Below the pieces are notes generated by a model. That model was not told the DNA's origin, did not search any database, and saw only the letters and a list, made by a program, of their open reading frames with translations. A program made the translations under genes and the position numbers. A stretch of DNA of 64,000 nt from Gambelia wislizenii (lineage: Eukaryota > Chordata > Lepidosauria > Squamata > Crotaphytidae), in the NCBI GenBank assembly GCA_030847615.1, contig JAUMIR010000001.1:263251187-263315186 (forward strand). The letters are read 5' to 3'. Below are positions 1-8,764 of the stretch, one piece after another. Every line of letters starts with the position of its first letter. Position 1 is the first letter of the stretch.

Positions 1-2
1 AG

Positions 3-839
3 GAAAAGACTGAGGGCCCGAGTCAACGATTGGCTTTCCTGGGTATCGAGATTGACACAGTTAATCAGTTTTGCCGCCTACCCTCGGATAAGATAGATGA
101 TCTCCTGCGTAGGGTCATTAACTTCCTTCAACGCAGCAAGGCCACTCTCAAGGAATTCCAGGAACTTATTGGCCACCTTAATTTTGCATGTAAAGTAATT
201 GCACTAGGCAGGGCCTTCCTCCGACGCCTATGTGATGCCACCGCCAGAGTCTCCTTACCACATCACAGAATCCGTATCACCCGCGATATTAAGCTGGATT
301 TGGATGTCTGGTATAATTTTCTTATACAGTTTAATGGGGTTTCCTTCTGGAGGGATGAATTGTGTTTGGGCGATGCCCTTAAGGTGTCTTCGGATGCCTC
401 GGGTTCTCTGGGATTTGGAGTTTACTTTTCCGGGAGGTGGTGCGCGGAGCGATGGCCTAGTTCCTGGGCTGGTTCGGACATTACAGCGGACCTCACCTTC
501 TTGGAGCTCTTCCCTATCCTTGTGGCCGTCAAGTTGTGGCCGCATGAATTTGCCAACTCCACAATGCGCTTCTGGTGTGACAACATGGCCTCTGTCCAGG
601 TGGTAAATTCCCTTACTTCTAAATCGAAAAGGGTGATGAATTTGGTTAGAGCATTCACCCTGCAATGCCTCCAGTACAACATACTGTTTACTGCGTCCCA
701 TGTAGCGGGAGTGGACAACGGCATTGCCGATGCTCTCTCCCGTTTGCAGATGGACCGCTTCAGGCGATTAGCTCCGGGCGCCACCGAGATGCCGGACCCG
801 ATGCCAGAGGATTTGTGGGAGCTTGGACTGGTGAGATAG
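3..839 (+). CDS. Ngaro RT/RNase H polyprotein, C-terminal part
   Basis: This frame is open from the window edge, and the TTG at 30 is only the first start-like codon, so the entry is partial at its 5' end. The first residues include FLGIEID, the conserved block after the catalytic region of DIRS-type reverse transcriptases, followed by the thumb/connection region. From about residue 115 the sequence matches an RNase H fold: KVSSDASGSLGFGVYF gives the first acidic residue, FLELFPILVAV the conserved Glu, WCDNMASVQVVN the third acidic residue, and HVAGVDNGIADALSR the C-terminal His/Asp block. RNase H would degrade the RNA template during reverse transcription. The ORF ends at a TAG and overlaps the recombinase frame, as in other Ngaro elements. 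Confidence 0.85.
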   Translation, partial: EKTEGPSQRLAFLGIEIDTVNQFCRLPSDKIDDLLRRVINFLQRSKATLKEFQELIGHLNFACKVIALGRAFLRRLCDATARVSLPHHRIRITRDIKLDLDVWYNFLIQFNGVSFWRDELCLGDALKVSSDASGSLGFGVYFSGRWCAERWPSSWAGSDITADLTFLELFPILVAVKLWPHEFANSTMRFWCDNMASVQVVNSLTSKSKRVMNLVRAFTLQCLQYNILFTASHVAGVDNGIADALSRLQMDRFRRLAPGATEMPDPMPEDLWELGLVR

Positions 840-1729
840 TGAAGGCCATTAGCCTCTCCATCGCTCCGAGCACCAGGAGGGTGTACAAGCAGTCTATTCA
901 GGAATTTTTTGAGTTTAGAGACTCTGTCCATCTCCCCAATTCCTGGCCAATTCCTGTCCCTCACTTGTTACACTTCTGTGTCTCCCTTAGGAAGAAAGGC
1001 CTTGCCCCTCAATCTATTCGGTCCAGATTGGCCGTCTTGGCCTTCTGCAGTAAGGCACAGGGCCTACAGGACAACACCTCAGACTTTAGGATCCGGAAGG
1101 CGCTGGAGGGTTGGGCCAGACAGCGGGGCAAGGTGACTGATGATAGGCAACCACTCTCTCCGGCCATTCTCAAAGGCCTTTTCCAGATATGGCCCAACAT
1201 ATGTTCTACCCCATTTGAGGTGGCATTACTGCACGCCGCTTCCTTGATGGCCTTTTTCGGGGCATTACGGATCAGTGAGCTGGTGGTGGCGTCCAAAAAG
1301 GACTTGTCGGGCCTTGCACTTGGTGTGGGTGACATTACAGTGGGTCCCAAACAGGTCACTCTAACTATTAGGCGATCCAAAACTGACCAGATGGGCAAGG
1401 GTACTGACATTACCCTGCGCGAGTGCTACGATCCATCTCTTTGCCCCGTGGTGGCCATTAGGGAGTATTTGAAGTTGCGACCTTCTGTGCCTGGCCCCCT
1501 TTTCTGTCATGCCAATGGGTCCCCGTTGACGAAGTATCAATTTTGGTCAATCACAACCAAAGCGTTGACTCGACTGGGCTTGGGAGGCGTGCGCTTTTGC
1601 TCGCACTCCTTTAGGATCGGGGCGGCTTCGACGGCCGCCGCCATGGGGATGCAGCCCGAGGCTATCAAACAATTGGGTCGTTGGAAGTCTGCTGCTTACA
1701 AGGGCTATGTACGCCCACTATGCAATTGA
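665..1729 (+). CDS. Ngaro tyrosine recombinase
   Basis: This 354-codon frame encodes a tyrosine recombinase that would insert the circular DNA copy by strand exchange. The expected catalytic set is visible: Arg202 in FFGALRISELV, a probable beta-hairpin Lys239 in RRSKTDQ, His314 and Arg317 in HSFRIGAAS, Trp340 in LGRWKS, and the nucleophile Tyr348 in KGYVRP. The N-terminal SAM-like DNA-binding domain runs from about residue 55 (IAPSTRRVYKQSIQEF) to 140. Residues before about 50 are the RNase H frame read out of register, so the functional protein probably starts near 808-850 or comes from frameshifting. The ORF ends 24 bases before the first ATG of the hydrolase frame. No inactivating change was seen. 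Confidence 0.88.
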   Translation: MPPVQHTVYCVPCSGSGQRHCRCSLPFADGPLQAISSGRHRDAGPDARGFVGAWTGEIVKAISLSIAPSTRRVYKQSIQEFFEFRDSVHLPNSWPIPVPHLLHFCVSLRKKGLAPQSIRSRLAVLAFCSKAQGLQDNTSDFRIRKALEGWARQRGKVTDDRQPLSPAILKGLFQIWPNICSTPFEVALLHAASLMAFFGALRISELVVASKKDLSGLALGVGDITVGPKQVTLTIRRSKTDQMGKGTDITLRECYDPSLCPVVAIREYLKLRPSVPGPLFCHANGSPLTKYQFWSITTKALTRLGLGGVRFCSHSFRIGAASTAAAMGMQPEAIKQLGRWKSAAYKGYVRPLCN

Positions 1730-2338
1730 TTGTCTGTGCTTTCTTTTCCAGATATGAGGTACCGGGTACTGATTTGTGGCCACAGCTTTGTGTATTGGGC
1801 AGCAAGACATGCCAGGAGGAGCCCATTGGGTCCGCAGCTGGGTCTGGGAGACCTTGCCTCTATCGAATGGCTTGGCAAACGGGGTTTGTGGTGGAACGGT
1901 TTAATCTCTTTCCTGTTGCAGGAGCGTCGTGGACCTCCTCCGCATGTCCTGGTTATCCACCTTGGCGGCAATGATCTCGGCCTTTTGAAGGGCAGAGCCT
2001 TGACGATACAGGCTTTGGCCGACATGCGACGGATTAAGGCGGCATGGCCGCGCACCGCCCTAGTTTGGTCTGACATCATACCGCGACTCTCCTACCCAGG
2101 TGACGGTCCCCCCAAGCTGTTAGACATTGCTCGAAAGAAAGTGAACAAGGCGGTTCACAGGGCTATGGATGAAGGCCTTGGCCATTTCATACAGTACCCG
2201 GGCATTTCATATAAATGCCCGGAACTCTATCGGGTTGACGGGGTACACTTGTCAGACCTGGGGATCCAGCTCTTTCTTGAGGGTATGCAACAGGGGGTGA
2301 GGGCTGTGTTAGCTTCCCTCTTGGGGGATAGGGGCTAA
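1730..2338 (+). CDS. Ngaro SGNH (GDSL-like) hydrolase
   Basis: The frame directly follows the recombinase stop. Its first ATG is at 1754, and the TTG at 1730 is only a possible start. The product of about 195-202 residues has SGNH hydrolase blocks: GHSF with the nucleophile Ser19 (numbered from 1730), the oxyanion block HLGGNDLG with Gly80 and Asn81, and the C-terminal DGVHLSDLG with Asp170 and His173. Family members are esterases or lipases. A role in transposition is unproven, though vertebrate Ngaro elements are known to carry such an ORF. A pyrimidine-rich tract ending in CAG at about 1735-1751 sits just before the ATG and resembles a 3' splice site, which would give a route to express this third ORF. 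Confidence 0.82.
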   Translation: MSVLSFPDMRYRVLICGHSFVYWAARHARRSPLGPQLGLGDLASIEWLGKRGLWWNGLISFLLQERRGPPPHVLVIHLGGNDLGLLKGRALTIQALADMRRIKAAWPRTALVWSDIIPRLSYPGDGPPKLLDIARKKVNKAVHRAMDEGLGHFIQYPGISYKCPELYRVDGVHLSDLGIQLFLEGMQQGVRAVLASLLGDRG

Positions 2339-2813
2339 GTGGACACTTGCCCCTATCTATGGCAGGGAGCGGGGAGATGATAACTTGGCGTTCACCTATG
2401 GCAACCTCAAATTGAGTGGTGGGATACCTTTCACTGAACTGTACCGGCGTCCCTAATGGATGGGGTACAGGGATGTAGGGTATCCCTAGGGTCAGCCTCG
2501 GGGGGGAGATCCTTCACAGAAGCCATGTGGCTTAGCGATTTCCTTCCCGATGCGGGGCCCTCCAGCAGATGGCGCCCAAGGGGAACCCCCGACACCGGGG
2601 TCCCCCTTGGGGCTCAGGTGAGTCGCCCAGGGACGCTGGGGGTTAGGTCGGTTGTGACCAACCGCCCATGTGCGTGCCCCCATGAGGGATCTCCCCCTTT
2701 TCCACATTGGCATACCTCAAGAAATCACAATAAATAGGATATCTATCAATAAAGTGGCCCGTATTTCAACCCAATCTTATGTGTGTGGTCTCGTCATTTC
2801 TGCGTCAATCATT
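2339..2813 (+). other. Ngaro 3' noncoding region
   Basis: GC-rich noncoding sequence follows the hydrolase stop, then an AT-rich end with two AATAAA hexamers near 2730-2752 that could serve as polyadenylation signals. The last ~250 bases match, in inverted orientation, the repeat at about 6765-7030. Shared features are a purine-pyrimidine GC block, a TATTT...CCAATCT segment and a TGTGTG..GTCTC end. This shows it is the terminus of a dispersed family. Confidence 0.65.
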
Positions 2814-2866
2814 AAATAAACTCTTCCAGAACACAGCCTCACAACCTGGGAAAAAAACATGAAAAA
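2814..2866 (+). repeat. Penelope-like terminal repeat fragment
   Basis: The segment starts AATAAACTCTTCCAGAACAC, runs through a CTCACA block and ends in a GGGAAAAAAAC tail. It is nearly identical to the ends of the Penelope-like terminal repeats at 36.5, 37.8 and 49.5 kb. The ribozyme-like core that precedes this stretch in those copies is absent, so the piece is truncated where it meets the Ngaro end. Confidence 0.7.
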
Positions 2867-3285
2867 CTCTTGTGTGCTGTTGTCTCCTTTCAGAGTTTTA
2901 ATGCAATGAATGAAGTCATAATTTAGTTCTTCACAACTACTTATGGGGCATTCATGGCATAGAAATGGCATCCAACAATGGAAAACCAGCCAACGAAACA
3001 AAAAATCTCAGGAAGTCAAAACTTTCAGTGTCATAGTAATGACTTCATTCATCTGCCCTTACCCCTTTGTACAGTACTGAGTATGGCAAAAGGGTGGCAC
3101 CAATCTATTGCCCAAAATTCTTCTTGGAAAACTGTCAAGAAACTAAACTTTATAAGCTGCCTTGAGTCCTGGTTTGTGGGGAAAGGCAGTTTAAATAAAG
3201 AGGATGGGGGTAATGATTCATTTCCAGGCAAAATGCTGGCAGTATGGATTAGATCCATGCTATTGTATGATATGTATCTTCAGCT
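2867..3285. other. Unassigned AT-rich sequence
   Basis: No coding, RNA or repeat feature could be recognised. The only open frames are short and lack recognisable composition. Confidence 0.4.
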
Positions 3286-3556
3286 ACCACCACTAGCATC
3301 TCTCTGAAGCCAGGAAGGAGGCCTCCAGCATGTGATCAAGGCCCCCTGTATGTGACCAGCCTTTATCACATGCTGTGAGCCTCCTTCCTGGCTTTAGAAG
3401 GAAGACACACAACAGCAGGGGAGGTGGCCACCAGTATAGTCTGGCACGTTTGTGCAGACTTTCTCCTGTTTTGTGTAGGTAATGGGGGTGATGGGTCTGA
3501 TCCGGGGCCAGAATACACCAGTGGGAAGCTGGCAATTCTGGCAAGTCTAGACAACC
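3286..3556. mobile_element. Non-autonomous DNA element, GTCTAGACAA-ended family, partial
   Basis: The segment shares GAAGCCAGGAAGGAGG-type sequence and a short inverted copy of it (CCTCCTTCCTGGCTT) with copies at 12.4 and 34.5 kb. It ends in AAGTCTAGACAACCC, matching the right TIR of the 34.5-kb copy. The left end was not found. Confidence 0.5.
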
Positions 3557-4215
3557 CGTTAGTTACCCACAACAACCCCTTTTGCTGAAGAAACTATTTT
3601 GTGGATGGCAAACTCTGTTATTCATCAGCATTATTTATAACACTCAAAAGGTGGCTACAGTGTCTTCCCATGTGACAAGTCGGTGTGTTCTCTGTCCTCT
3701 CCAATCTTTCCTTTACCTTGTCATCTCTGTTCAACTTTCCCCCAAGTTCTCTCTTCTTGGAAGCATTTTAAGCTTTGCAGGGTTCTTTTCCTCCCCAAAC
3801 TCCCTCCCCCCATCTCTTTGGATATCTGTGTGTTTGTGTGTGTTTTCTTTTACTTCTGAGTCACTGCCTCTTTAATAGAAAATGTTAGTGACAAGTACAC
3901 CTGTATACCATTTTAGGTAATGCCATTAGCTGGAGCAGCAACAATAGCAAGCATGTACTATCCTAAGGCAAATAGCTTTGCATGTTCTTTTTCTGTGTCA
4001 CACTCTGTAATGACGTTTTAGATCAGTAAGACTGTCTCCACAGGGGATCCCAATGATAACTATTTTTGACAAGTAGTAATAGCAGAAGTGTAGTCTGACA
4101 TTAAAAGGAATGACTCATTTTGTTGTAGCTGGGATGACAGGTAGTGGACTGCAGGAACATTGCTGTTGCATCAACAGTCTTTTTAGGGACAACAGATTTT
4201 TGCTCATTCAGATGA
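3557..4215. other. Unassigned intergenic sequence
   Basis: Only short TG-rich stretches near 3828-3850 are visible. No feature was supported. Confidence 0.35.
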
Positions 4216-4395
4216 AGATTAATTGTGCTGAGTCAGACCGTTGGTCCAACTAGCTAAAGATTGTTTACCAGACTAACAGTGGCTCTCCAGAATTTCTGAT
4301 GGGAGACTTTCCCAGTCCTTCTTAGAGATGTCAGCGGATTAAATCTGTAATCTTTTGCATGCAAAACATGTTCTTTAACACTGGGCTACAAGCCC
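4216..4395 (-). repeat. Sauria-type SINE
   Basis: On the minus strand the sequence begins with a tRNA-like head (CAGTG..AGAACATG, then TTTGCATGCAAAAGATTAC), continues with a GGAGAGCCACTG-like middle and ends with GGACCAACGGTCTGACTCAG, the 3' segment shared with Bov-B-type LINEs. It is a diverged copy of the lepidosaur SINE family. Confidence 0.65.
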
Positions 4396-6055
4396 TCCAC
4401 ATGCTGATGGAGGTGAATCACAACTGATTGAATGGTATCATCAAAGCATAGAAAAGCAAATCAAGAAAGGCAAGTGGAAAGAAGAACAATGTCTTGTAAC
4501 CAGGCATTGACAGTTTACTGAATCATGAACTCCACCATGGTGTCTAACAGACCAGACCACTCTGAAGATCAAAATGGGAATCAGATGTGGCTTGATACAG
4601 GGTCCAAGTCCTGGTTTAAAGAACCTGCCAAACATGGTCTAAACCTTTCAATTAGAAGCAAGCAAAGGCCATTTTAATAATATTAGAAGGCACTCAATGA
4701 AATTTGTTGAAAGTACATTTGAAGAAATTTTGGGATAAATAAAGTGATCCAGAGTTCTTGATTACTCTGGGTAATTGCTCTTAATTACATTTGATAATTT
4801 TTTTAGAGGAAACAGGACTGTATTATGTGCTGGAAGTTGAATTATTATTGGGAGACTTCCAGGTAAGGCAATGGATAACTGATGTTCCTTCACAGAGCTC
4901 CATGAAAGGGAAAGCTGCATCAGCAAATGATCACCAGTGCAGAGGCAACTTATGGCTGGTGAATCTCTCCTTGGAGAAGGGGAAAGCATAGAGATTGCCC
5001 ACACAGGTCCAAACACCATTCTAACATGAGCAAAGTGGAGAGGACCATGGGAATTCCATCATGCCACTGTATGTGTGTCTCTAAAGGACACTGAACCTGC
5101 AACCTTACTTTTTAAATTATTTCTTAAGAACATATGGAATTGTTTGAATTCAATTCAGTGGTGATAGTAATACCTTGGTGAGTTTCCTGCTTCCCATACT
5201 AGGCACTTTAAGGACTGTTTCCAAGACTTTTAAGATTGCATTTTGAAAGCAGAAAGCTTAAATAAATATGACTTGAAAGACATTTTTCAAACAGACAAAG
5301 GGTACAGCAACATTAAAAGTTGGAAAGTAATCTTTTAAAGTTGGAAGATTGGCTGTTCTTGCAAGTGTTTTGCAAGTAACAATTGAGTAAGGAAAGCGTT
5401 CAGTTTGTTATGGGAAAGTGGATTTGTTTTGTCTAGGAGAGGTATCCCATTGAAAGCCATTTGAATAACAGCTGGGCTGTTAAATAGCCAGGCTGTCATT
5501 GCAACAAGCTTTCTGAAAAATCACTATGGTGATATAAATGTAAAATCTACATATGCAAAGTTTTTGATTAATAGAAGAATGGCAATGATTCAACCCTCAG
5601 AAAATTTATGTGACCCAGTGATTTGGCATGAGATATGGGAGGAATTTAAACTGATGAAAAAAATGACCTCAGGAGCTTCAGATTAGCGATGGATGACATG
5701 ATAGAAGTCAGAGAATCAGATGAAACAATGGGCCATTTCTTGGGGGATGAGGATTGAAGGGAGATATTTGAATGTGAAGAAAAAACAATGGATGGTGATA
5801 TACAGGAAGACCAAGATGATTTTGGAGATTTAGAAGGGATCCTGGGGGGATATCAGATATATTAGAAATAACAGAGAGGAGAGGAATAACATCAAAAACA
5901 CTGGAAAGGAGAAGAATATTTGGATAGTTCACCTGAAAGACAATAGAGATGTTGGAAGGAGAAATGCTGAAATTTACACTAAAGTCACAGGAGAGGATGG
6001 TAACATTTGGTGAGAGTTTTTGAAAGACGATGATATTTAGTTTTCAACTATACTT
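4396..6055. other. Unassigned AT-rich sequence; possible old LINE remnant at 5.6-6.0 kb
   Basis: No feature was supported in 4396-5580. From 5590 to 6045 the plus strand is purine-rich, with many GAAGA and GGAGA runs like decayed L1 5'UTR or ORF1. No protein motif confirms this. A short GA repeat follows at 6056-6072. Confidence 0.25.
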
Positions 6056-6084
6056 TGAGAGAGAGAGAGAAAGATGATGACTCA

Positions 6085-6280
6085 GAGTGCATCTACACTG
6101 TAGAAATGATGCAGTTTGACACCACTTTAACTTCCATGGCTCCATACTACAGAATCCTGGGTTTTGTAGTTTTGTGAGGCACCAGCATGCTTTGGCAGCG
6201 AAGACTAAAGACCTTGTACAACTATAAATTCCAGGATTCCATAGGAGGGAGCCACAGAACCTAAAGTATAGATGCACCCA
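6085..6280. mobile_element. Palindromic hAT-like MITE (GGTGCATCTA ends)
   Basis: The two ends are inverted copies: GTGCATCTACACTGTAG on the left and TATAGATGCACCC on the right. The interior is a long imperfect palindrome with arms reading TCCTGGGTTTTGTAGTT and AACTATAAATTCCAGGA. The same TIR start is seen on the larger element at 20.1 kb. Confidence 0.65.
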
Positions 6281-6294
6281 AAGTTAAGAAGGGC

Positions 6295-6562
6295 TGAAAT
6301 CATACTACACAAATAGTCCAGTTTCAAGATGGATTATTTGCCATGGCTCCTTCCTATGTAACTCTGAGATTTGTAGTTTAGAGGGACACCAGCACTCTTT
6401 GGCAGAGAAGGCTAAAGATTTTGTAAAACTACAGATCCCAAGATTCAGTAGGAAAGAGCCATGGCAAACCAATCCAGTTTAACAACCTTCATACTGATCT
6501 TGGCTGAATCCACGTTGCACAAATAATCCAGTTTGAAACTGGATCATTTGTGTAATGTGGAT
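6295..6562. mobile_element. Palindromic MITE, CACAAATAATCCAGTTT family
   Basis: The imperfect palindrome contains ATGGCTCCTTCC and GGAAAGAGCCATGG arms around a central GCACTCTTTGGCAGAGAAGG block. The outer part repeats CACAAATAATCCAGTTTGAAACTGGATCATTTGTG. It is the same family as 32652-32872 and lies only about 15 bp from the preceding palindromic element. Confidence 0.6.
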
Positions 6563-6764
6563 GCAGGCAAATCAATATGAAGGGTTTTTTTTCTCTTTTT
6601 TCCCCATTTTTTAATGGAAGTATGTTTCCTCCCCAGATCTTATTGAATTTGATGACTGATGTTCAATTTGTACAATTGCAAAGGTTGGGCACAAAAAAAA
6701 TAACAACACCAAAGGTTAAATGTAAAAGATGACTGAGTAAAGAAATAAGGATTGGGTTTGCTGA

Positions 6765-7520
6765 GCAACCCATGAAATAATGAGACAACACACAGAGATT
6801 GGATAAAAATACAGCCCACTTTACTTAACTACCCTATTTAATTTGTATCCCTTAAGATATGCAACAAGGGGAGAAGTGGGAGCATCTGGGGCAGTAGGTC
6901 TCTTTCAGACCCCCTCCCCAGCTTTCTCCTGGGTGAAACACCCGAGCCCCAGGGAGTAACCTGAGTTTTGGGTTGCTCTCTGGCCAACCATCTACTGGAA
7001 GGCCCAACCAAAGATCGCCCCCTCAATTTGCATGACCTGCACTCAGGGTTAAACCTTCAGGCCATCCCCTCTTCTTCCTCACTCACCTTGTGTTCCATGA
7101 CCTGCTAGGCAATCCCAGAGATCTATCGTTCACCCCAATGATAATTCAATGATGAATAGATTATTACCCCACTACCTGCCAAGTGACTGTCTATTTAAGA
7201 CACCACCCGTAAACAATTCCAAGCTCCCCTTTCAACAGTGTAAGGTAGGGGAAAACTTGCAGAAAAGGGGAAAAATCCTACCTGGCCCATATGCAACCAG
7301 AAAGCTTGCACTGTGTCAGAGATGGGAGGGTGGGCCAGCCAAAGCAAAATAGGAAGAGGGAAGGGGTGGCCAGACCTTAAAAAGCCCATCCAAGCTCTGC
7401 CCCTCCATGTTCTGTGCCATGGCACCCAGCAGCGTCTGCGTTTTACATGGCCTCGAATCATGGGAAGCCAGCAAACACGCTCCCCCTCAGAATGCTACAC
7501 AGCCTCTGTGTGGGGAACAG
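6765..7520 (-). mobile_element. Ngaro-type terminal region, minus strand
   Basis: Read on the minus strand, the 3' half matches the 3' noncoding end of the Ngaro at 2560-2800: a CTTCCAGTAGATGG block, CTGGGGCTCGGGTG, a GTATTTTTATCCAATCT segment and a final TGTGTTGTCTCATTA. The upstream half (7250-7520) contains TTTGGCTGGCCC and a TTTTTAAGG stretch that could be promoter-like. No ORF remains, so this is either a solo terminal repeat or a heavily deleted copy. Confidence 0.55.
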
Positions 7521-7560
7521 AATATTGGATTTAAGATTCTATACTGTTGTCTGATTAATT

Positions 7561-8298
7561 ATGTTGATTTGGTGTAAAGGAAGTTATTATAAAATAAGGC
7601 TTTGGGATATTTCTTAAATTTTATATACCCCCAAAGCCTTATTTTGTAACAACTTCCTTTACACTAAGGAGATTATCAGACAGGAACGAATAAAAAAGTG
7701 TTTCTGTCCTACAATCTCCACTCCTTCCCCTTGTCACGCCCCTGTCATGCCACAATCAACCTTCCCACAACACTAACCTCTTCTCTCATAATTCTGGCAG
7801 CCCAGGAGTGAACCGAGCTGTAAAGGAACTCCCTTCACTTCCTGGATCGAAATCCTGCAGTTTCTTGCGAGAAGACTCAAGCACAAGAAATTCAAAAAGA
7901 AAAAGAACACCCCTCCCCAAATGACAGCAAGCACACACACACAAAAAAATACTTTAAAAGGTAGAAGTAACCTGGGGAGGGTCATAAAAAGTTTGGCACT
8001 AACCTGGATGTCCCAATCTCACCTGGAAGTGTTCTGGCAGGGACCGCCCATTGATGTTGGGATCTTGCCAGCATAATGGGGCACCTTTTCACACGCAGGA
8101 ACATTCATGGCAGGAACTTAATAGTGGATCTATTGACAGCTTCTCCCGTCAATAAAAAGCAACACCGGTGGAACAGCAGCAGAATGGGTACATAACGAGG
8201 GGGGAACGACATCATCTGATAAGGGAGCCCTTTTGTGATCTCCTGGCATTCATGTAACACCACTTTTAACATGTCTGATAATCTCCTAAATCAACATC
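7561..8298. mobile_element. Hairpin element split by a MITE
   Basis: The left arm 7561-7606 begins ATGTTGATTTGGTGTAAAGG. Its complement runs from about 7630 to 7668, is interrupted, and resumes at 8287-8298 with TAAATCAACAT. Removing 7669-8285 and one 5-bp duplication restores a continuous second arm pairing with the first almost base for base. The intact element would be roughly 120 bp. Confidence 0.75.
7669..8285. mobile_element. MITE with 5-bp target duplication (GAGATTATCAGACA ends)
   Basis: TIRs GAGATTATCAGACAG and CATGTCTGATAATCTC bound 617 bp. Flanks are CTAAG (7664-7668) and CTAAA (8286-8290), a near-perfect 5-bp target duplication. The interior aligns by eye with the copy at 50892-51487 (same orientation) and, inverted, with 23576-24395 and 39498-40050, including CCTGGGGAGGGT and ACCTGGATGTCC blocks. 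It has no coding capacity. Confidence 0.78.
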
Positions 8299-8760
8299 AA
8301 GCAGCAGAGAATAGAATAGCATCTCAAATCCAATAAACCTAAACGCAATTGTTTAAAAAATGATATTAATGTTGATTTGCATGTGTACTGGAGGGTTAGA
8401 TAATTAGAAGAGAAATTATTATCAGACAGAGGTGTTTTGGGAAATAGCTAAGGAAAAGAATAAGAATTAAAAAATTACAATGAGGCTGAGATTGGTCATA
8501 GAGATTATAGATTAAACAGAATGTAATTTTCTTTTTGTAGGTGGTTGAGAGACAACAGCAGGAAAAGAGCTAAATTGGAGGGAGAAATAGTTGGGAGAGA
8601 TTTGGGAAGATTGTTTTAGTTTAAAGACGAAAGGATTTAATATTTGATATTATGATCAAATGGAAGGGGATAGAAATGGCAGCCAGCTGCTACCTGAGCA
8701 GCAGGGGAACGGACCCCCTTGATTACCCCCTTGCTGCCCATTAAGTGGGAAGTGGGGATT
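8299..8760. other. Unassigned, purine-rich plus strand
   Basis: AT-rich sequence with GAAAAGAATAAGAATTAAAA-like runs to about 8650. It could be an old L1 remnant, but no motif confirms this. Confidence 0.25.
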
Positions 8761-8764
8761 GAAC

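Larger units (their letters stand above)
1..2813 (+). mobile_element. Ngaro (DIRS-order) retrotransposon, 3' part
   Basis: The block holds, in order, the end of a reverse transcriptase with RNase H, a tyrosine recombinase, an SGNH hydrolase and a 3' noncoding tail. A tyrosine recombinase instead of a DDE integrase defines the DIRS order. The additional SGNH hydrolase ORF is known from vertebrate Ngaro elements. All three ORFs are open, so the copy is fairly young. The 5' half (Gag-like ORF and RT core) lies outside the window. The 3' edge is set where sequence resembling a Penelope-like terminal repeat begins near 2814. The split direct repeats expected for Ngaro cannot be tested without the missing 5' end. 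Confidence 0.85.

Noticed and set aside
255..964. Minus-strand frames opposite Ngaro
   Set aside because: Shadows of the RNase H and recombinase frames.
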